DNA from: Pseudomonas sp. F(2018)
GTDB lineage: Bacteria; Pseudomonadota; Gammaproteobacteria; Pseudomonadales; Pseudomonadaceae
DNA: 64,000 nucleotides
Reading direction: 5' to 3'
Assembly (NCBI RefSeq): GCF_005508865.1
Contig: NZ_SCOM01000001.1
Location: 558,001-622,000 of the forward strand
Shown: positions 51,407 to 59,640 of the stretch, one piece after another
Numbering within the stretch: the stretch's first letter is position 1
Layout of the letters: every line of letters starts with the position of its first letter
Notes under the pieces: model-generated
What the model saw: the letters and a program-made list of their open reading frames with translations, nothing else
What the model was told of the DNA's origin: nothing
Databases searched by the model: none
Program-made: the position numbers and the translations under genes

Positions 51407-52963
51407 TCAGCTCGTGCGGATCAGGTGGTCGAAGGCGCTCAGCGAAGCCTTGGAACCCTCGCCCATGGCGATGACGATCTGCTTGTACGGCACGGTGGTC
51501 ACGTCGCCGGCGGCGAACACGCCGGGGATGTTGGTGGCACCCTTGGCATCGACGATGATCTCGCCGAAGCGGCTCAGCTCCACGGTGCCCTTCAGCCAGT
51601 CGCTGTTGGGCAGCAGGCCGATCTGCACGAAGATGCCTTCCAGCTCGACGGTATGTACGGCGTCGCTGGTGCGGTCCTTGTAGACCAGGCCGGTGACCTT
51701 CTGCCCGTCGCCCTTGACCTCGGTGGTCTGCGCGCTCTTGATCACGGTGACGTTGGGCAGGCTGTACAGCTTCTTCTGCAACACGGCGTCGGCACGCAGG
51801 GTGTCGGCGAATTCCAGCAGGGTCACGTGGGCGACCAGGCCGGCCAGGTCGATGGCCGCTTCCACGCCGGAGTTGCCGCCGCCGATCACCGCCACGCGCT
51901 TGCCCTTGAACAGCGGACCGTCGCAGTGCGGGCAGAAGCACACGCCCTTGGCCTTGTATTCCTGTTCACCGGGCACGCCCATCTCGCGCCAGCGCGCGCC
52001 GGTGGAGAGGATCACGGTCTTGGCCTTGAGCGAAGCGCCATTGTCGAACTGCACTTCATGCAGACCGCCTTCGCTGCTGGCCGGCACCAGGGCGCTGGCG
52101 CGCTGCAGGTTCATGATGTCGACTTCGTATTCCCTGACGTGCTCTTCCAGGGCGCGGACCAGCTTCGGCCCTTCGGTTTCCTTGACCGAGATGAAGTTCT
52201 CGATGGCCATGGTGTCCAGCACCTGACCACCGAAGCGCTCGGCGGCGACGCCGGTGCGGATGCCCTTGCGCGCGGCGTAGATGGCTGCCGCGGCACCGGC
52301 CGGGCCACCACCGATGACCAGTACGTCGAAGGCCTCCTTGGCGCTCATCTTCTCGGCATCGCGGCTACCGGCCTTGGTGTCGATCTTGGCGAGGATTTCC
52401 TTCACTTCCATGCGGCCGGAGGCGAACACCTCACCGTTCAGGTAGATGCTCGGCACGGCCATGACCTGGCGGCGCTCGACCTCTTCCTGGAACAGCGCGC
52501 CGTCGATGGAGACGTTGCGGATGTTGGGGTTGAGCACGGCCATCAGGTTCAGCGCCTGGACCACGTCCGGGCAGTTCTGGCAGGACAGCGAGAAGTAGGT
52601 CTCGAACTCGAACTTGCCTTCGATGGCCTGGATCTGGGCGATGGTCTCGGCGTCCAGTTTTGACGGATGACCGCCGACCTGCAGCAGGGCCAGCACCAGC
52701 GAGGTGAACTCGTGGCCCATGGGGATACCGGCGAAAGCCACGCCGATATCGGCGCCCGGGCGAACCAGGGCGAAGGACGGACGGCGCGCATCGCTGCCAT
52801 CGGTCTTGAGGGTGATCTTGTCGGTCAGGCCGACGATGTCCTTGAGCAGTCCGAGCAGTTCCTGGGACTTCTCGCCGTCATCGAGGGACGCGACGATCTC
52901 GAACGGCTGGGTGACCTTCTCGAGGTAGGCCTGCAACTGGGTTTTAAGAGTGGCATCCAACAT
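51407..52963 (-). CDS. ahpF: Alkyl hydroperoxide reductase subunit F
   Basis: 518 residues, normal for AhpF. The N-terminal domain has two thioredoxin-like folds with the redox pair in CQNCPDVV (about 129-132). It is followed by a thioredoxin-reductase-like FAD/NADH half ([41 protein letters not shown]) with active disulfide CPHC (CFCPHCDGP). Passes electrons from NADH to AhpC. The start at 52963 ([17 protein letters not shown]) is the standard one. ahpC lies upstream, separated by a strong hairpin. Confidence 0.97.
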   Translation of the reverse strand: MLDATLKTQLQAYLEKVTQPFEIVASLDDGEKSQELLGLLKDIVGLTDKITLKTDGSDARRPSFALVRPGADIGVAFAGIPMGHEFTSLVLALLQVGGHPSKLDAETIAQIQAIEGKFEFETYFSLSCQNCPDVVQALNLMAVLNPNIRNVSIDGALFQEEVERRQVMAVPSIYLNGEVFASGRMEVKEILAKIDTKAGSRDAEKMSAKEAFDVLVIGGGPAGAAAAIYAARKGIRTGVAAERFGGQVLDTMAIENFISVKETEGPKLVRALEEHVREYEVDIMNLQRASALVPASSEGGLHEVQFDNGASLKAKTVILSTGARWREMGVPGEQEYKAKGVCFCPHCDGPLFKGKRVAVIGGGNSGVEAAIDLAGLVAHVTLLEFADTLRADAVLQKKLYSLPNVTVIKSAQTTEVKGDGQKVTGLVYKDRTSDAVHTVELEGIFVQIGLLPNSDWLKGTVELSRFGEIIVDAKGATNIPGVFAAGDVTTVPYKQIVIAMGEGSKASLSAFDHLIRTS

Positions 52964-52996
52964 GACGGGGTTCCTATTACGAATTTCGGACAAACA

Positions 52997-53025
52997 AACG
53001 CCCGGGCGGATCGCGCCCGGGCGTT
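52997..53025 (-). terminator. Intercistronic hairpin between ahpC and ahpF
   Basis: AACGCCCGGGCG (52997-53008), GATCG loop, CGCCCGGGCGTT (53014-53025). A perfect 12-bp GC-rich stem; on the minus strand it is followed by GTTTGTTTG. Probably a partial terminator that lets ahpC be made in excess of ahpF. Confidence 0.8.
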
Positions 53026-53100
53026 CGGGCACTTGGAGGGCTGGATCTCAGCCCGCAAAGCGCAAGACGGTTGGGGCCAGGAAGGCCCCGGGGCAGATAC

Positions 53101-53664
53101 TTAGATCTTGCCGACCAGGTCCAGCGACGGAGCCAGGGTCTTCTCGCCTTCTTTCCACTTGGCCGGGCAAACCTGACCCGGGTTAGCGGCGGTGTACTGA
53201 GCGGCTTTCAGCTTGCGCAGGGTCTCGGAGACGTCGCGAGCGATTTCGTTGGAGTGGATTTCCAGGGTTTTGATCACGCCGTCCGGGTTGATCACGAAGG
53301 TGCCGCGCAGAGCCAGGCCTTCCTCGGCGATGTGCACGCCGAAAGCGTTGGTCAGCTGGTGGGTCGGGTCACCGATCAGCGGGAACTTGGCTTTGCCAAC
53401 GGCCGGGGAAGTCTCGTGCCACACCTTGTGCGAGAAGTGGGTGTCGGTGGTGACGATGTACACCTCGGCACCGGCCTTCTGGAACTCGGCGTAGTTGTTG
53501 GCGGCGTCTTCGATCTCGGTCGGGCAGTTGAAAGTGAAGGCAGCCGGCATGAAGATCAGGACGGACCACTTGCCTTTCAGGCTCTGCTCGGTGACTTCGA
53601 CGAACTCGCCGTTGTGGAAAGCGGTGGTCTTGAAGGGTTGAACCTGGGTGTTGATCAGGGACAT
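53101..53664 (-). CDS. ahpC: Alkyl hydroperoxide reductase subunit C (peroxiredoxin)
   Basis: 187 residues, typical 2-Cys peroxiredoxin. Peroxidatic C47 lies in FTFNCPTE (the Asn before Cys is the usual Pseudomonas form); the resolving Cys is about residue 166 (GQVCPAKW). Reduces H2O2, organic peroxides and peroxynitrite, recycled by AhpF. Upstream is an OxyR-like 37-base site. The start MSLINTQVQPFKT is identical in style to P. aeruginosa AhpC. Confidence 0.97.
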   Translation of the reverse strand: MSLINTQVQPFKTTAFHNGEFVEVTEQSLKGKWSVLIFMPAAFTFNCPTEIEDAANNYAEFQKAGAEVYIVTTDTHFSHKVWHETSPAVGKAKFPLIGDPTHQLTNAFGVHIAEEGLALRGTFVINPDGVIKTLEIHSNEIARDVSETLRKLKAAQYTAANPGQVCPAKWKEGEKTLAPSLDLVGKI

Positions 53665-53734
53665 TGAGAGAACTCCTGTTGGGGGTTGGTAACTTGATGC
53701 TGCGCATACTAACCGCAGTATCCGTAATCGCTAA

Positions 53735-53771
53735 ATTGAATGAAGGCATCAAGACGATTGGTTCGGTCTAT
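53735..53771 (-). promoter_or_regulatory. Probable OxyR site upstream of ahpC
   Basis: Read on the minus strand the four spaced tetranucleotides are ATAG, CAAT, ATGC and CAAT at 11-base steps with N7 between, the 37-base OxyR layout ATAG-N7-CTAT-N7-ATAG-N7-CTAT with several mismatches. It lies 70-107 bases upstream of the ahpC start, with a TAGTAT-like -10 (53706-53711) downstream. Confidence 0.5.
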
Positions 53772-53808
53772 GTGCCTGCATCTAAAGAGTGGCAGCGATC
53801 TATGACGC

Positions 53809-54417
53809 TCAGCCGGCGATCTGCAATTGCGGATGCCGTTGGCGATACTGCTCGAAGATGTACTGGCGGATGCGCTCGGCATGTTCGCCGTGATGCACCT
53901 GCAGGCCATAGGCGGCGCGATGACGGCCGATGCGGCGAATGCGCTGGCCCTTGATCGGCAGGCTTTCCTGCCCCGGCAGCGGTAGCCACAGGCTGAATTT
54001 CTCCGGCGGCTCGCGCATGGGCGAGCCCAGCACCAGGCTGGTGGGCGCCAATTCATAGACCAGCAGGCCGCTTTCGGCACCGCCGACGTCGCGCAGGGCC
54101 AGTGGTTCGTCAAGTTCCAGGCGCCACGGGCGACGGACTGCACCGTCCTCGAAGATGCTTGGCGCGCCCATTTCCAGCTGCAGGCCGTGCAGTTCGTCTT
54201 CCACCATCTGCAGCGGAAAAGTCATCCGGCAACCATCCATCTGCGCCTCCAGGCTGAGCCTGGCGTGGCTGCCCAGGCGGGCGAGCAGGGCGTTGGCCTG
54301 GGGTCCGCCGTCCACCTTGAAGGCAGGAATGGGCAAAGGCTTGCCAATCAATTGGCTGTTGAAGACTTCCCTGATGAAGTTCAGCTCTTCGCTGGACAGG
54401 GTAGGTTGGTCGGACAT
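53809..54417 (-). CDS. PilZ-like domain protein (202 aa)
   Basis: Start at 54417 with GGAGGGG upstream; begins MSDQPTLSSEELNFIREVFNSQLIGKP. The body has repeated beta-rich stretches (DGCRMTFPLQMVEDELHGLQLEMGAPSIF; WRLELDEPLALRDVG; LVYELAPTSLVLGSPM) and a C-terminal helix (HAERIRQYIFEQYRQRHPQL), consistent with PilZ. However, I do not see a clean RxxxR...DxSxxG c-di-GMP motif: GQRIRRIGRHRAAYG may be a relic. It might be a c-di-GMP-blind member. Confidence 0.6.
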   Translation of the reverse strand: MSDQPTLSSEELNFIREVFNSQLIGKPLPIPAFKVDGGPQANALLARLGSHARLSLEAQMDGCRMTFPLQMVEDELHGLQLEMGAPSIFEDGAVRRPWRLELDEPLALRDVGGAESGLLVYELAPTSLVLGSPMREPPEKFSLWLPLPGQESLPIKGQRIRRIGRHRAAYGLQVHHGEHAERIRQYIFEQYRQRHPQLQIAG

Positions 54418-54582
54418 GGGGGGCCCCTCCGAGGGCTGCTCGCCAGATACTGCAAGCAAGAAATGCGCCTTCTGGAGGCGGACGAACACATGGGGTGGGA
54501 CGGCTGCACGCCGGGTGAGTTCCCCGGCAGGCGACATGCGGCATAATGCGCGGCGTTTTTTCTGGAATCTGCGGAGTGCTGC

Positions 54583-55032
54583 ATGAAAGTCGCCATTTTG
54601 TCCGGTTCGGTCTACGGGGCCGCCGAAGAAGTCGCCCGTCGCGCCGTCCAGGTGCTGGAAGGTGCCGGTTTCGAGGCCTGGCACAAGCCCGGCGTGGCGC
54701 TGGATGAGGTGCTGGCCTTCGCTCCCGAGGCGATCCTGGTGGTCACGTCCACCACCGGCATGGGCGAGTTGCCCGGCAATATCCAGAACCTCTACTACGC
54801 CATCCGTGACCGTTTCCCGGCCTGGAGCGGCCTGGCCGGCGCGGTGATCGCCCTGGGCGACTCCAGCTACGACGTGTTCTGCGGCGGTGGCGAGCAGATG
54901 CGCGAACTGCTGCTGGAGCTGGGCATGCGCGAGGTACAGCCGATGCTGCGCCTGGATTCCAGCGAGTCGGTGACGCCGGAAGAGGACGCCATGCCCTGGC
55001 TGGCCGAACTCGCCCAGGTGCTGAAAGGCTGA
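54583..55032 (+). CDS. Flavodoxin-like protein (MioC type)
   Basis: 149 residues, FMN-binding flavodoxin fold. Phosphate loop SGSVYGAAEEVA (7-18), ring loops TSTTGMGELPGNIQNLYY (about 56-73) and LGDSSYDVFCGGGEQM (about 91-106). Short-chain, of the MioC/YqcA type. Electron donor for an unidentified partner. Its stop overlaps the start of the next gene by one base (TGATG), implying coupled expression. Confidence 0.92.
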   Translation: MKVAILSGSVYGAAEEVARRAVQVLEGAGFEAWHKPGVALDEVLAFAPEAILVVTSTTGMGELPGNIQNLYYAIRDRFPAWSGLAGAVIALGDSSYDVFCGGGEQMRELLLELGMREVQPMLRLDSSESVTPEEDAMPWLAELAQVLKG

Positions 55033-55499
55033 TGCACCCGCGCGCCGTCGAGCTGATCCGCGAGCTGCAGCTGGCCGCGCATCCCGAGGGCGGCTACTAC
55101 CGGCGCCTGTTCACCTCTGCGTTGCGGGATGCCGATGGTCGCGCCGCGTCCAGCGCCATCCTGTTTCTGCTGCCGGGCGGTGTGATCAGTCGCTGGCATC
55201 GGGTCGACGCGGACGAGCTGTGGCATTACCACGAGGGCGCGCCGCTGGAGCTGCTGGTCGCGCAGACGCCGGACCGGGTGCGCAGCGAGCGGCTCGGCCC
55301 GGTGGCGGTCGACCAGCTGCCGCAGCGGGTGGTGCCGGCGCTGGCCTGGCAGGCCGCGCGCAGCCTGGGCGATTTCACCCTGGTGGGCTGCACGGTGGCG
55401 CCGGAGTTTCGCTTCGACGGCTTTCGCCTGCTGGCCGATGATGCGGCGGCCTTGGCGCTCTGGCCGCGCCTGGCGGGCGACTATCCCGAGCTGCTTTGA
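55032..55499 (+). CDS. DUF985 cupin protein
   Basis: 155 residues of the cupin_5/DUF985 family: HPEGGYYRRLFTSAL, then SAILFLLPGGVISRWHRVDADELWHYHEGAPLELL with the metal-type His/Glu cluster (HRVDADELWHYHEG), GCTVAPEFRFDGFRLL at the end. Function unknown; perhaps sugar- or isomerase-like by fold. Translationally coupled to the flavodoxin upstream. Confidence 0.9.
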   Translation: MHPRAVELIRELQLAAHPEGGYYRRLFTSALRDADGRAASSAILFLLPGGVISRWHRVDADELWHYHEGAPLELLVAQTPDRVRSERLGPVAVDQLPQRVVPALAWQAARSLGDFTLVGCTVAPEFRFDGFRLLADDAAALALWPRLAGDYPELL

Positions 55500-55561
55500 C
55501 CCGCTCGGCCACTAGGCTGGCCTGCAAGGCGACTGGTGGGTGGCCCGTCGCTCGCTAGACT

Positions 55562-55587
55562 CCTCGGCACAACGACAAATGCCGAGG
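55562..55587 (+). promoter_or_regulatory. Hairpin that buries the aldolase ribosome-binding site
   Basis: CCTCGGCA (55562-55569), 10-base loop, TGCCGAGG (55580-55587). The GAGG at 55584-55587, 8 bases before the GTG start, is inside the 3' arm. The stem is a perfect 8 bp, so translation may depend on melting or a factor. Confidence 0.5.
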
Positions 55588-55595
55588 TACCCGCC

Positions 55596-56372
55596 GTGAA
55601 CGCTCCGCTCAATCTCCCCGATGTGAAGAGTCAGGTTTCCGCTGCCGAATGGCAGACCCGCGTCGACCTGGCCGCCTGCTACCGCCTGATCGCCCTGTAT
55701 GGCTGGGACGACCTGATCTTCACCCATATCTCGGCGAAGATCCCGGGCAGCGAAGAGTTCCTGATCAACCCCTACGGCCTGATGTTCCACGAGATCACCG
55801 CGTCGAGCCTGGTGAAGATCGACCTGGCCGGCAAGAAGCTGATGGACAGCCCCTACGACATCAACCCGGCCGGCTACACCATCCACAGCGCCGTGCACGA
55901 GGTGCGCCACGACGTGGCCTGCGTGCTGCACATCCACACCGCCGCCGGCATCGCCGTTTCCGCGCAGAAGCAGGGCCTGCTGCCGCTGTCGCAACAATCC
56001 TTGTTCGTGCTGGCGAGCTTGGCCTACCACGGCTACGAGGGGGTGGCGCTGAACCACGACGAGAAGAGCCGCCTGCAGCACGACCTGGGCGACAAGAACT
56101 TCATGATCCTGCCCAACCATGGCCTGCTCACCGCCTTCGGCAGCATCGCCGACGCCTTCCTCGGCATGTTCACCCTGCAGCGCGCCTGCGAGATCCAGGT
56201 CATGGCGCAGAGCGGCGGCACGGAGCTGATCCATATTCCGCAGCAGATTCTCGATGGCGCCCGCGCGATGATCGCCGGCGTGATGAAGAGCCCCACGGGG
56301 ATGGGCGGCGCGTTGCCCTGGCCGGCGCTGCTGCGCAAGCTCGATGCGCAGATGCCGGGCTACGCCGAGTGA
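55596..56372 (+). CDS. Class II aldolase/adducin family protein
   Basis: 258 residues from a GTG at 55596 (the earlier ATG at 55536 precedes the hairpin and adds non-homologous residues). Signature: CYRLIALYGWDDLIFTHISAKIPGSEEFLINPYGLMFHEITAS; zinc His in VLHIHTAAGIAV; late His in LPNHGLLTAFGS. It resembles the FucA/RhaD/adducin fold; this subgroup is often annotated only as class II aldolase. Its stop overlaps the next gene by 4 bases. Confidence 0.88.
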   Translation: MNAPLNLPDVKSQVSAAEWQTRVDLAACYRLIALYGWDDLIFTHISAKIPGSEEFLINPYGLMFHEITASSLVKIDLAGKKLMDSPYDINPAGYTIHSAVHEVRHDVACVLHIHTAAGIAVSAQKQGLLPLSQQSLFVLASLAYHGYEGVALNHDEKSRLQHDLGDKNFMILPNHGLLTAFGSIADAFLGMFTLQRACEIQVMAQSGGTELIHIPQQILDGARAMIAGVMKSPTGMGGALPWPALLRKLDAQMPGYAE

Positions 56373-57274
56373 GTACCTTGCCGGGCATCGGCCTGGACGA
56401 CTGGCGTTCGCGCAGTCGCGGCTTCAGTTTCAACGGCCAGGCCATTCGCTACTGGACGGCGGGCGAGGGCGAGCCGCTGCTGCTGATCCACGGCTTCCCC
56501 ACCGCCAGCTGGGACTGGCACTACCTGTGGCAGCCGCTGGCGGCCAAGTACCGGGTGATCGCCTGCGACATGCTCGGCTTCGGCTACTCGGCCAAGCCGC
56601 GCGAGCATGTCTACAGCCTGCTGGAGCAGGCCGACCTGCAGCAGGCGCTGCTGGCCCATCTGGGCATTGGCGGGCCGGTGCATGTGCTGGCCCATGACTA
56701 CGGCGACAGCGTGGCCCAGGAGCTGATCGCCCGTCATCAGGAAGGCCGCCTGCAACTGGCCAGTTGTGTGTTCCTCAATGGCGGTTTGTTCCCCGAGACC
56801 CACCGCCCGGTGCTAACCCAGAAGTTGCTGCTCAGCCCGCTCGGGCCGCTGCTCGGCAGGCTGTTCTCGCGCAGCAAGCTGAAGGCTAATCTGACCAAGG
56901 TGTTCGGCCCACAGACGCCGCCCAGCGACAGCGAGCTGGACGCCTTCTGGGAGCTGATCGCGCACAACGACGGCCCGGCGGTGATGCACCGGCTGATCCG
57001 CTACATCCTCGATCGCCGCGTCAATCGCGAGCGCTGGGTCGCGGCGATGCAGGAGACGGCGGTGCCGCTGCGGGTGATCGACGGCGCGCTCGACCCGATC
57101 TCCGGGGCGCACATGGTGGCGCGCTATCGCGAGCTGATCGCCAACCCGGACACGGTTTTGCTGGAAGCCATAGGCCACTATCCGCAAACCGAGGCACCCG
57201 CAGAGGTGCTCGCTCACTATCTGGAATTCCGTGAACGCTGGGAGGCGCAGGTATGCAAAGACGCACTCTGTTGA
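56369..57274 (+). CDS. Alpha/beta hydrolase (haloalkane-dehalogenase/epoxide-hydrolase-like)
   Basis: 301 residues from a GTG at 56369 within the GTGA overlap. N-terminal oxyanion motif LLLIHGFPTASWDWHYLWQPL (about 36-56), nucleophile in LAHDYGDSVAQEL (Asp in place of Ser, H-D-Y-G-D, about 110-115), acid in VIDGALDPISG, His in GHYPQTEAP. An Asp nucleophile is shared with haloalkane dehalogenases and epoxide hydrolases, so a Ser-esterase is unlikely. Overlaps the following gene by 22 bases. Confidence 0.88.
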   Translation: MSTLPGIGLDDWRSRSRGFSFNGQAIRYWTAGEGEPLLLIHGFPTASWDWHYLWQPLAAKYRVIACDMLGFGYSAKPREHVYSLLEQADLQQALLAHLGIGGPVHVLAHDYGDSVAQELIARHQEGRLQLASCVFLNGGLFPETHRPVLTQKLLLSPLGPLLGRLFSRSKLKANLTKVFGPQTPPSDSELDAFWELIAHNDGPAVMHRLIRYILDRRVNRERWVAAMQETAVPLRVIDGALDPISGAHMVARYRELIANPDTVLLEAIGHYPQTEAPAEVLAHYLEFRERWEAQVCKDALC

Positions 57275-57783
57275 AAGGCGCCGCCGTGGGCGGTGCCGTG
57301 GCGCTGGGCGCCGGGTTCTGGGCATTGCCCAGCGGCGCCGCACCGGCGGCATTGAGCCTGGACGGCGCGCGCCAGGTGCTGGCCGGCCTCAAGGGCCAGG
57401 CGCTGACCAGCATCCAGGGCTGGACCCCGACCGAGGTGTTCAACCACTGCGCGCAGAGCATCGAGTATTCGCTGGACGGCTACCCGGAGCTGAAGCCGGC
57501 CTGGTTCCGCCACAGCGTCGGCCCGGCCGCCTTCGCCGTGTTCAGCGCCCGCGGTGCCATGCGCCATCCGCTGACCGAGGCGATCCCCGGCGCCGCCCCG
57601 CTGGCCGAGCCGGCCAGCCAGGAACTGGCGCTGCAGCGCCTGCAGCTGGCCTTCGAGCGTTTCGCCGCGCACCAGGGCGAGCTCAAGCCGCACTTCGCCT
57701 ATGGCGCCCTCGACCATGCGGAATACGCCCAGGCTCACGTGATGCACTTGTACAACCACCTGAGCCTGATCAAGCCGGCCTGA
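57253..57783 (+). CDS. Tat-exported DUF1569 protein
   Basis: 176 residues. The N terminus MQRRTLLKGAAVGGAVALGAG is a twin-arginine signal; the body (ALTSIQGWTPTEVFNHCAQSIEYSLDGYP... LDHAEYAQAHVMHLYNHLSLI) matches DUF1569, a DinB-like four-helix fold with conserved His that may bind metal (NHCAQS, HAEY, HVMHLYNHL). Its start lies inside the upstream hydrolase gene. The Tat signal suggests it folds with a cofactor before export. Confidence 0.88.
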   Translation: MQRRTLLKGAAVGGAVALGAGFWALPSGAAPAALSLDGARQVLAGLKGQALTSIQGWTPTEVFNHCAQSIEYSLDGYPELKPAWFRHSVGPAAFAVFSARGAMRHPLTEAIPGAAPLAEPASQELALQRLQLAFERFAAHQGELKPHFAYGALDHAEYAQAHVMHLYNHLSLIKPA

Positions 57784-57908
57784 TTTCTGGCCTTCCAGAG
57801 GCCTGCAAGCGCCGTCTCGCCTGACGACCGTTGATCCAACGACTCGAACATCGGCGCAGGCGGCGCAGTCGTTTTCAGGGTATGCACTCCATCTTCGAGG
57901 TGATACCC

Positions 57909-58505
57909 ATGAACAAGAAACCGCTTTCCGCGTTGCTGTTCAGCGCCATGCTGACCGGCCTGTCCCTGCCTGCCCTGGCCGAAACCGATTCCACCGGCCC
58001 GACCGTACCCGGCTCGACTTCGCCCACGCCGGCGGAGGTGCCGGGCAATAATTCGCCCAATGGCAGCGATACCGGCACCTTTACCCCCGGCTCGCCGACC
58101 GGCACCGACAATGGCGTCAGCAACGACAGTGGCCTGGGCAACGATGCCCCCGGCATGAACGGTCCCGGCACTGGCAATGGCACCGGTCTGGGTAACGACA
58201 GTGGAACCGGTACCGGGACCGGTACTGACAGCGGTAGCGGAATCGGTAATGGCACCGGCACCGGCACCGGCACGGGTATGGGTACTGGTAGCGGCTCGGG
58301 CAGCACCGCGCCCGGTACTACTGGCGGCGGCACCGGGACTGGCACCGGTACCGGCAGCAGCACGGGCGGCACCACTGGCGGCGGAACCACCGGTGGCGGC
58401 ACTTCGGGCGGCAGCACCGGTGGTGGAGCTACTGGTGGTTCGACTGGCGGCGGCAGTACTGGCGGCGGCGCTGCTGGTGGCGGCGCGGCCGGTGGTGGTC
58501 AGTAA
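57909..58505 (+). CDS. Exported Gly/Thr/Ser-rich low-complexity protein
   Basis: 198 residues. Signal peptide [25 protein letters not shown] (cleavage about residue 25). The mature part is almost wholly repeats: Asn/Asp/Gly-containing [11 protein letters not shown] and GTGTGTD in the middle, then GG(T/S/A)GGG blocks in the last ~60. No cysteine, almost no aromatic residue. Likely an unstructured surface or periplasmic linker-like polypeptide. The reverse strand is also open across this stretch because of the repeats. Real expression is supported by the signal peptide. Confidence 0.75.
   Translation: MNKKPLSALLFSAMLTGLSLPALAETDSTGPTVPGSTSPTPAEVPGNNSPNGSDTGTFTPGSPTGTDNGVSNDSGLGNDAPGMNGPGTGNGTGLGNDSGTGTGTGTDSGSGIGNGTGTGTGTGMGTGSGSGSTAPGTTGGGTGTGTGTGSSTGGTTGGGTTGGGTSGGSTGGGATGGSTGGGSTGGGAAGGGAAGGGQ
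58180..58500. repeat. Degenerate GGC-ACC/GGT-GGC codon repeats
   Basis: In-frame hexanucleotide-type repeats encoding Gly-Thr and then Gly-Gly-Thr/Ser. The copies vary at third positions (GGCACC, GGTACC, GGTACT), suggesting selection at the protein level and reduced slippage, not a pure microsatellite. Not CRISPR: there are no fixed-length spacers. Confidence 0.8.
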
Positions 58506-58614
58506 CCACGCATAAGGTCGCATTATCGGCCGTCATTCAGGCAGGCCGCGCGCCTTGTGGGGCGAGCGGTATCTGCCTGAAACTCGGGGTTTCGCAGACT
58601 GCCGAGGAGCCCTC

Positions 58615-59526
58615 ATGAGCGAAGCCATCCGTTTCCAAGATCAAGTGGTCATAGTCACCGGTGCCGGCGGCGGTCTGGGCCGCGCCCACGCGCTGCTGTT
58701 CGCCAAGCATGGCGCCAAGGTGGTGGTCAACGATCTGGGTGGCAGCACCCACGGCGAAGGCGCCAACGCCTCGGCGGCGGACAAGGTGGTGGCCGAGATC
58801 CGCGCCGCCGGTGGCGAGGCCGTGGCCAACCATGATTCGGTGACCGATGGCGGCAAGATCGTGCAGTGCGCGCTGGACAGCTTCGGCCGCATCGACGTGG
58901 TGGTGAACAACGCCGGCATCCTGCGCGACAAGTCGTTCCACAAGATGGAAGACGCCGACTGGGACCTGGTCTACAAGGTCCACGTCGAGGGCGCCTACAA
59001 GGTCACCCGCGCCGCCTGGGAACACCTGCGCGAGCAGCAGTACGGCCGCGTGATCTTCACCGCGTCCACCTCCGGCATCTACGGCAACTTCGGCCAGTCC
59101 AACTACGGCATGGCCAAGCTGGGCCTGTACGGCCTGACCCGTACCCTGGCCATCGAGGGCCGCAAGAACAACGTGCTGGTCAACGCCATCGCCCCCACCG
59201 GCGGCACGCGCATGACCGAGGGCCTGATCCCGCCGCAGGTGTTCGAGCAGCTCAAACCGGAACTGGTCAGCCCGCTGGTGGTGTACCTGGGCAGCAACCA
59301 GTGCCAGGACACCGGCGGCCTCTACGAAGTCGGCGGTGGCTGGATGGGCAAGGTGCGCTGGGAGCGCAGCCTGGGTGCCGGCTTCGATCCGAAGACCGGC
59401 TTCAGCCCGGAAGACGTGGCCGACAGCTGGAAGCAGATTGGCGACTTCGAAGGCGCGGCGCACCCGGACGACAACGTCACTGCCCTGCGCGAGATGATGG
59501 CCAACCTGCAGAAGCACGCGGGCTGA
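58615..59526 (+). CDS. SDR dehydrogenase of the HSD17B4/peroxisomal multifunctional type
   Basis: 303 residues. Cofactor motif VTGAGGGLGRAHALLFA (about 14-30), NDLGGSTHGEGANASAADKVVAEI, NNAGILRDKSF, catalytic Tyr in SNYGMAKLGLYGL (about 162-171). The insertion DLGGSTHGEG and tail resemble the (3R)-hydroxyacyl-CoA dehydrogenase domain of multifunctional enzymes. Likely a beta-oxidation-type 3-hydroxyacyl-CoA dehydrogenase. The start at 58615 has GAGGAG; an enoyl-CoA hydratase lies downstream, beyond a terminator. Confidence 0.9.
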   Translation: MSEAIRFQDQVVIVTGAGGGLGRAHALLFAKHGAKVVVNDLGGSTHGEGANASAADKVVAEIRAAGGEAVANHDSVTDGGKIVQCALDSFGRIDVVVNNAGILRDKSFHKMEDADWDLVYKVHVEGAYKVTRAAWEHLREQQYGRVIFTASTSGIYGNFGQSNYGMAKLGLYGLTRTLAIEGRKNNVLVNAIAPTGGTRMTEGLIPPQVFEQLKPELVSPLVVYLGSNQCQDTGGLYEVGGGWMGKVRWERSLGAGFDPKTGFSPEDVADSWKQIGDFEGAAHPDDNVTALREMMANLQKHAG

Positions 59527-59589
59527 TCCGCCAGCGACACGGGGGAATCGGCCAGCGGGCTGTTTTCCCGGCGGCGCGGAGTTAAGTTG

Positions 59590-59617
59590 AAGGCCGGCAG
59601 CGATGCCGGCCTTTTTC
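59590..59617 (+). terminator. Rho-independent terminator between SDR and enoyl-CoA hydratase genes
   Basis: AAGGCCGGCA (59590-59599), GCGA loop, TGCCGGCCTT (59604-59613), then TTTCG. A perfect 10-bp stem, so the two lipid-metabolism genes are probably separate transcripts. Confidence 0.85.
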
Positions 59618-59640
59618 GTTTCCGCCTTCTGGAGCCCGCC

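Noticed and set aside
58180..58500. CRISPR-like repetition
   Set aside because: Hexanucleotide codon repeats in frame, no spacers of fixed length and no cas genes.
57735..58523. Minus-strand Ala/Thr/Gly or Pro/Val repeat proteins opposite the low-complexity gene
   Set aside because: Produced by the repeat codons on the other strand; no ribosome-binding site or signal peptide, unlike the plus-strand gene.
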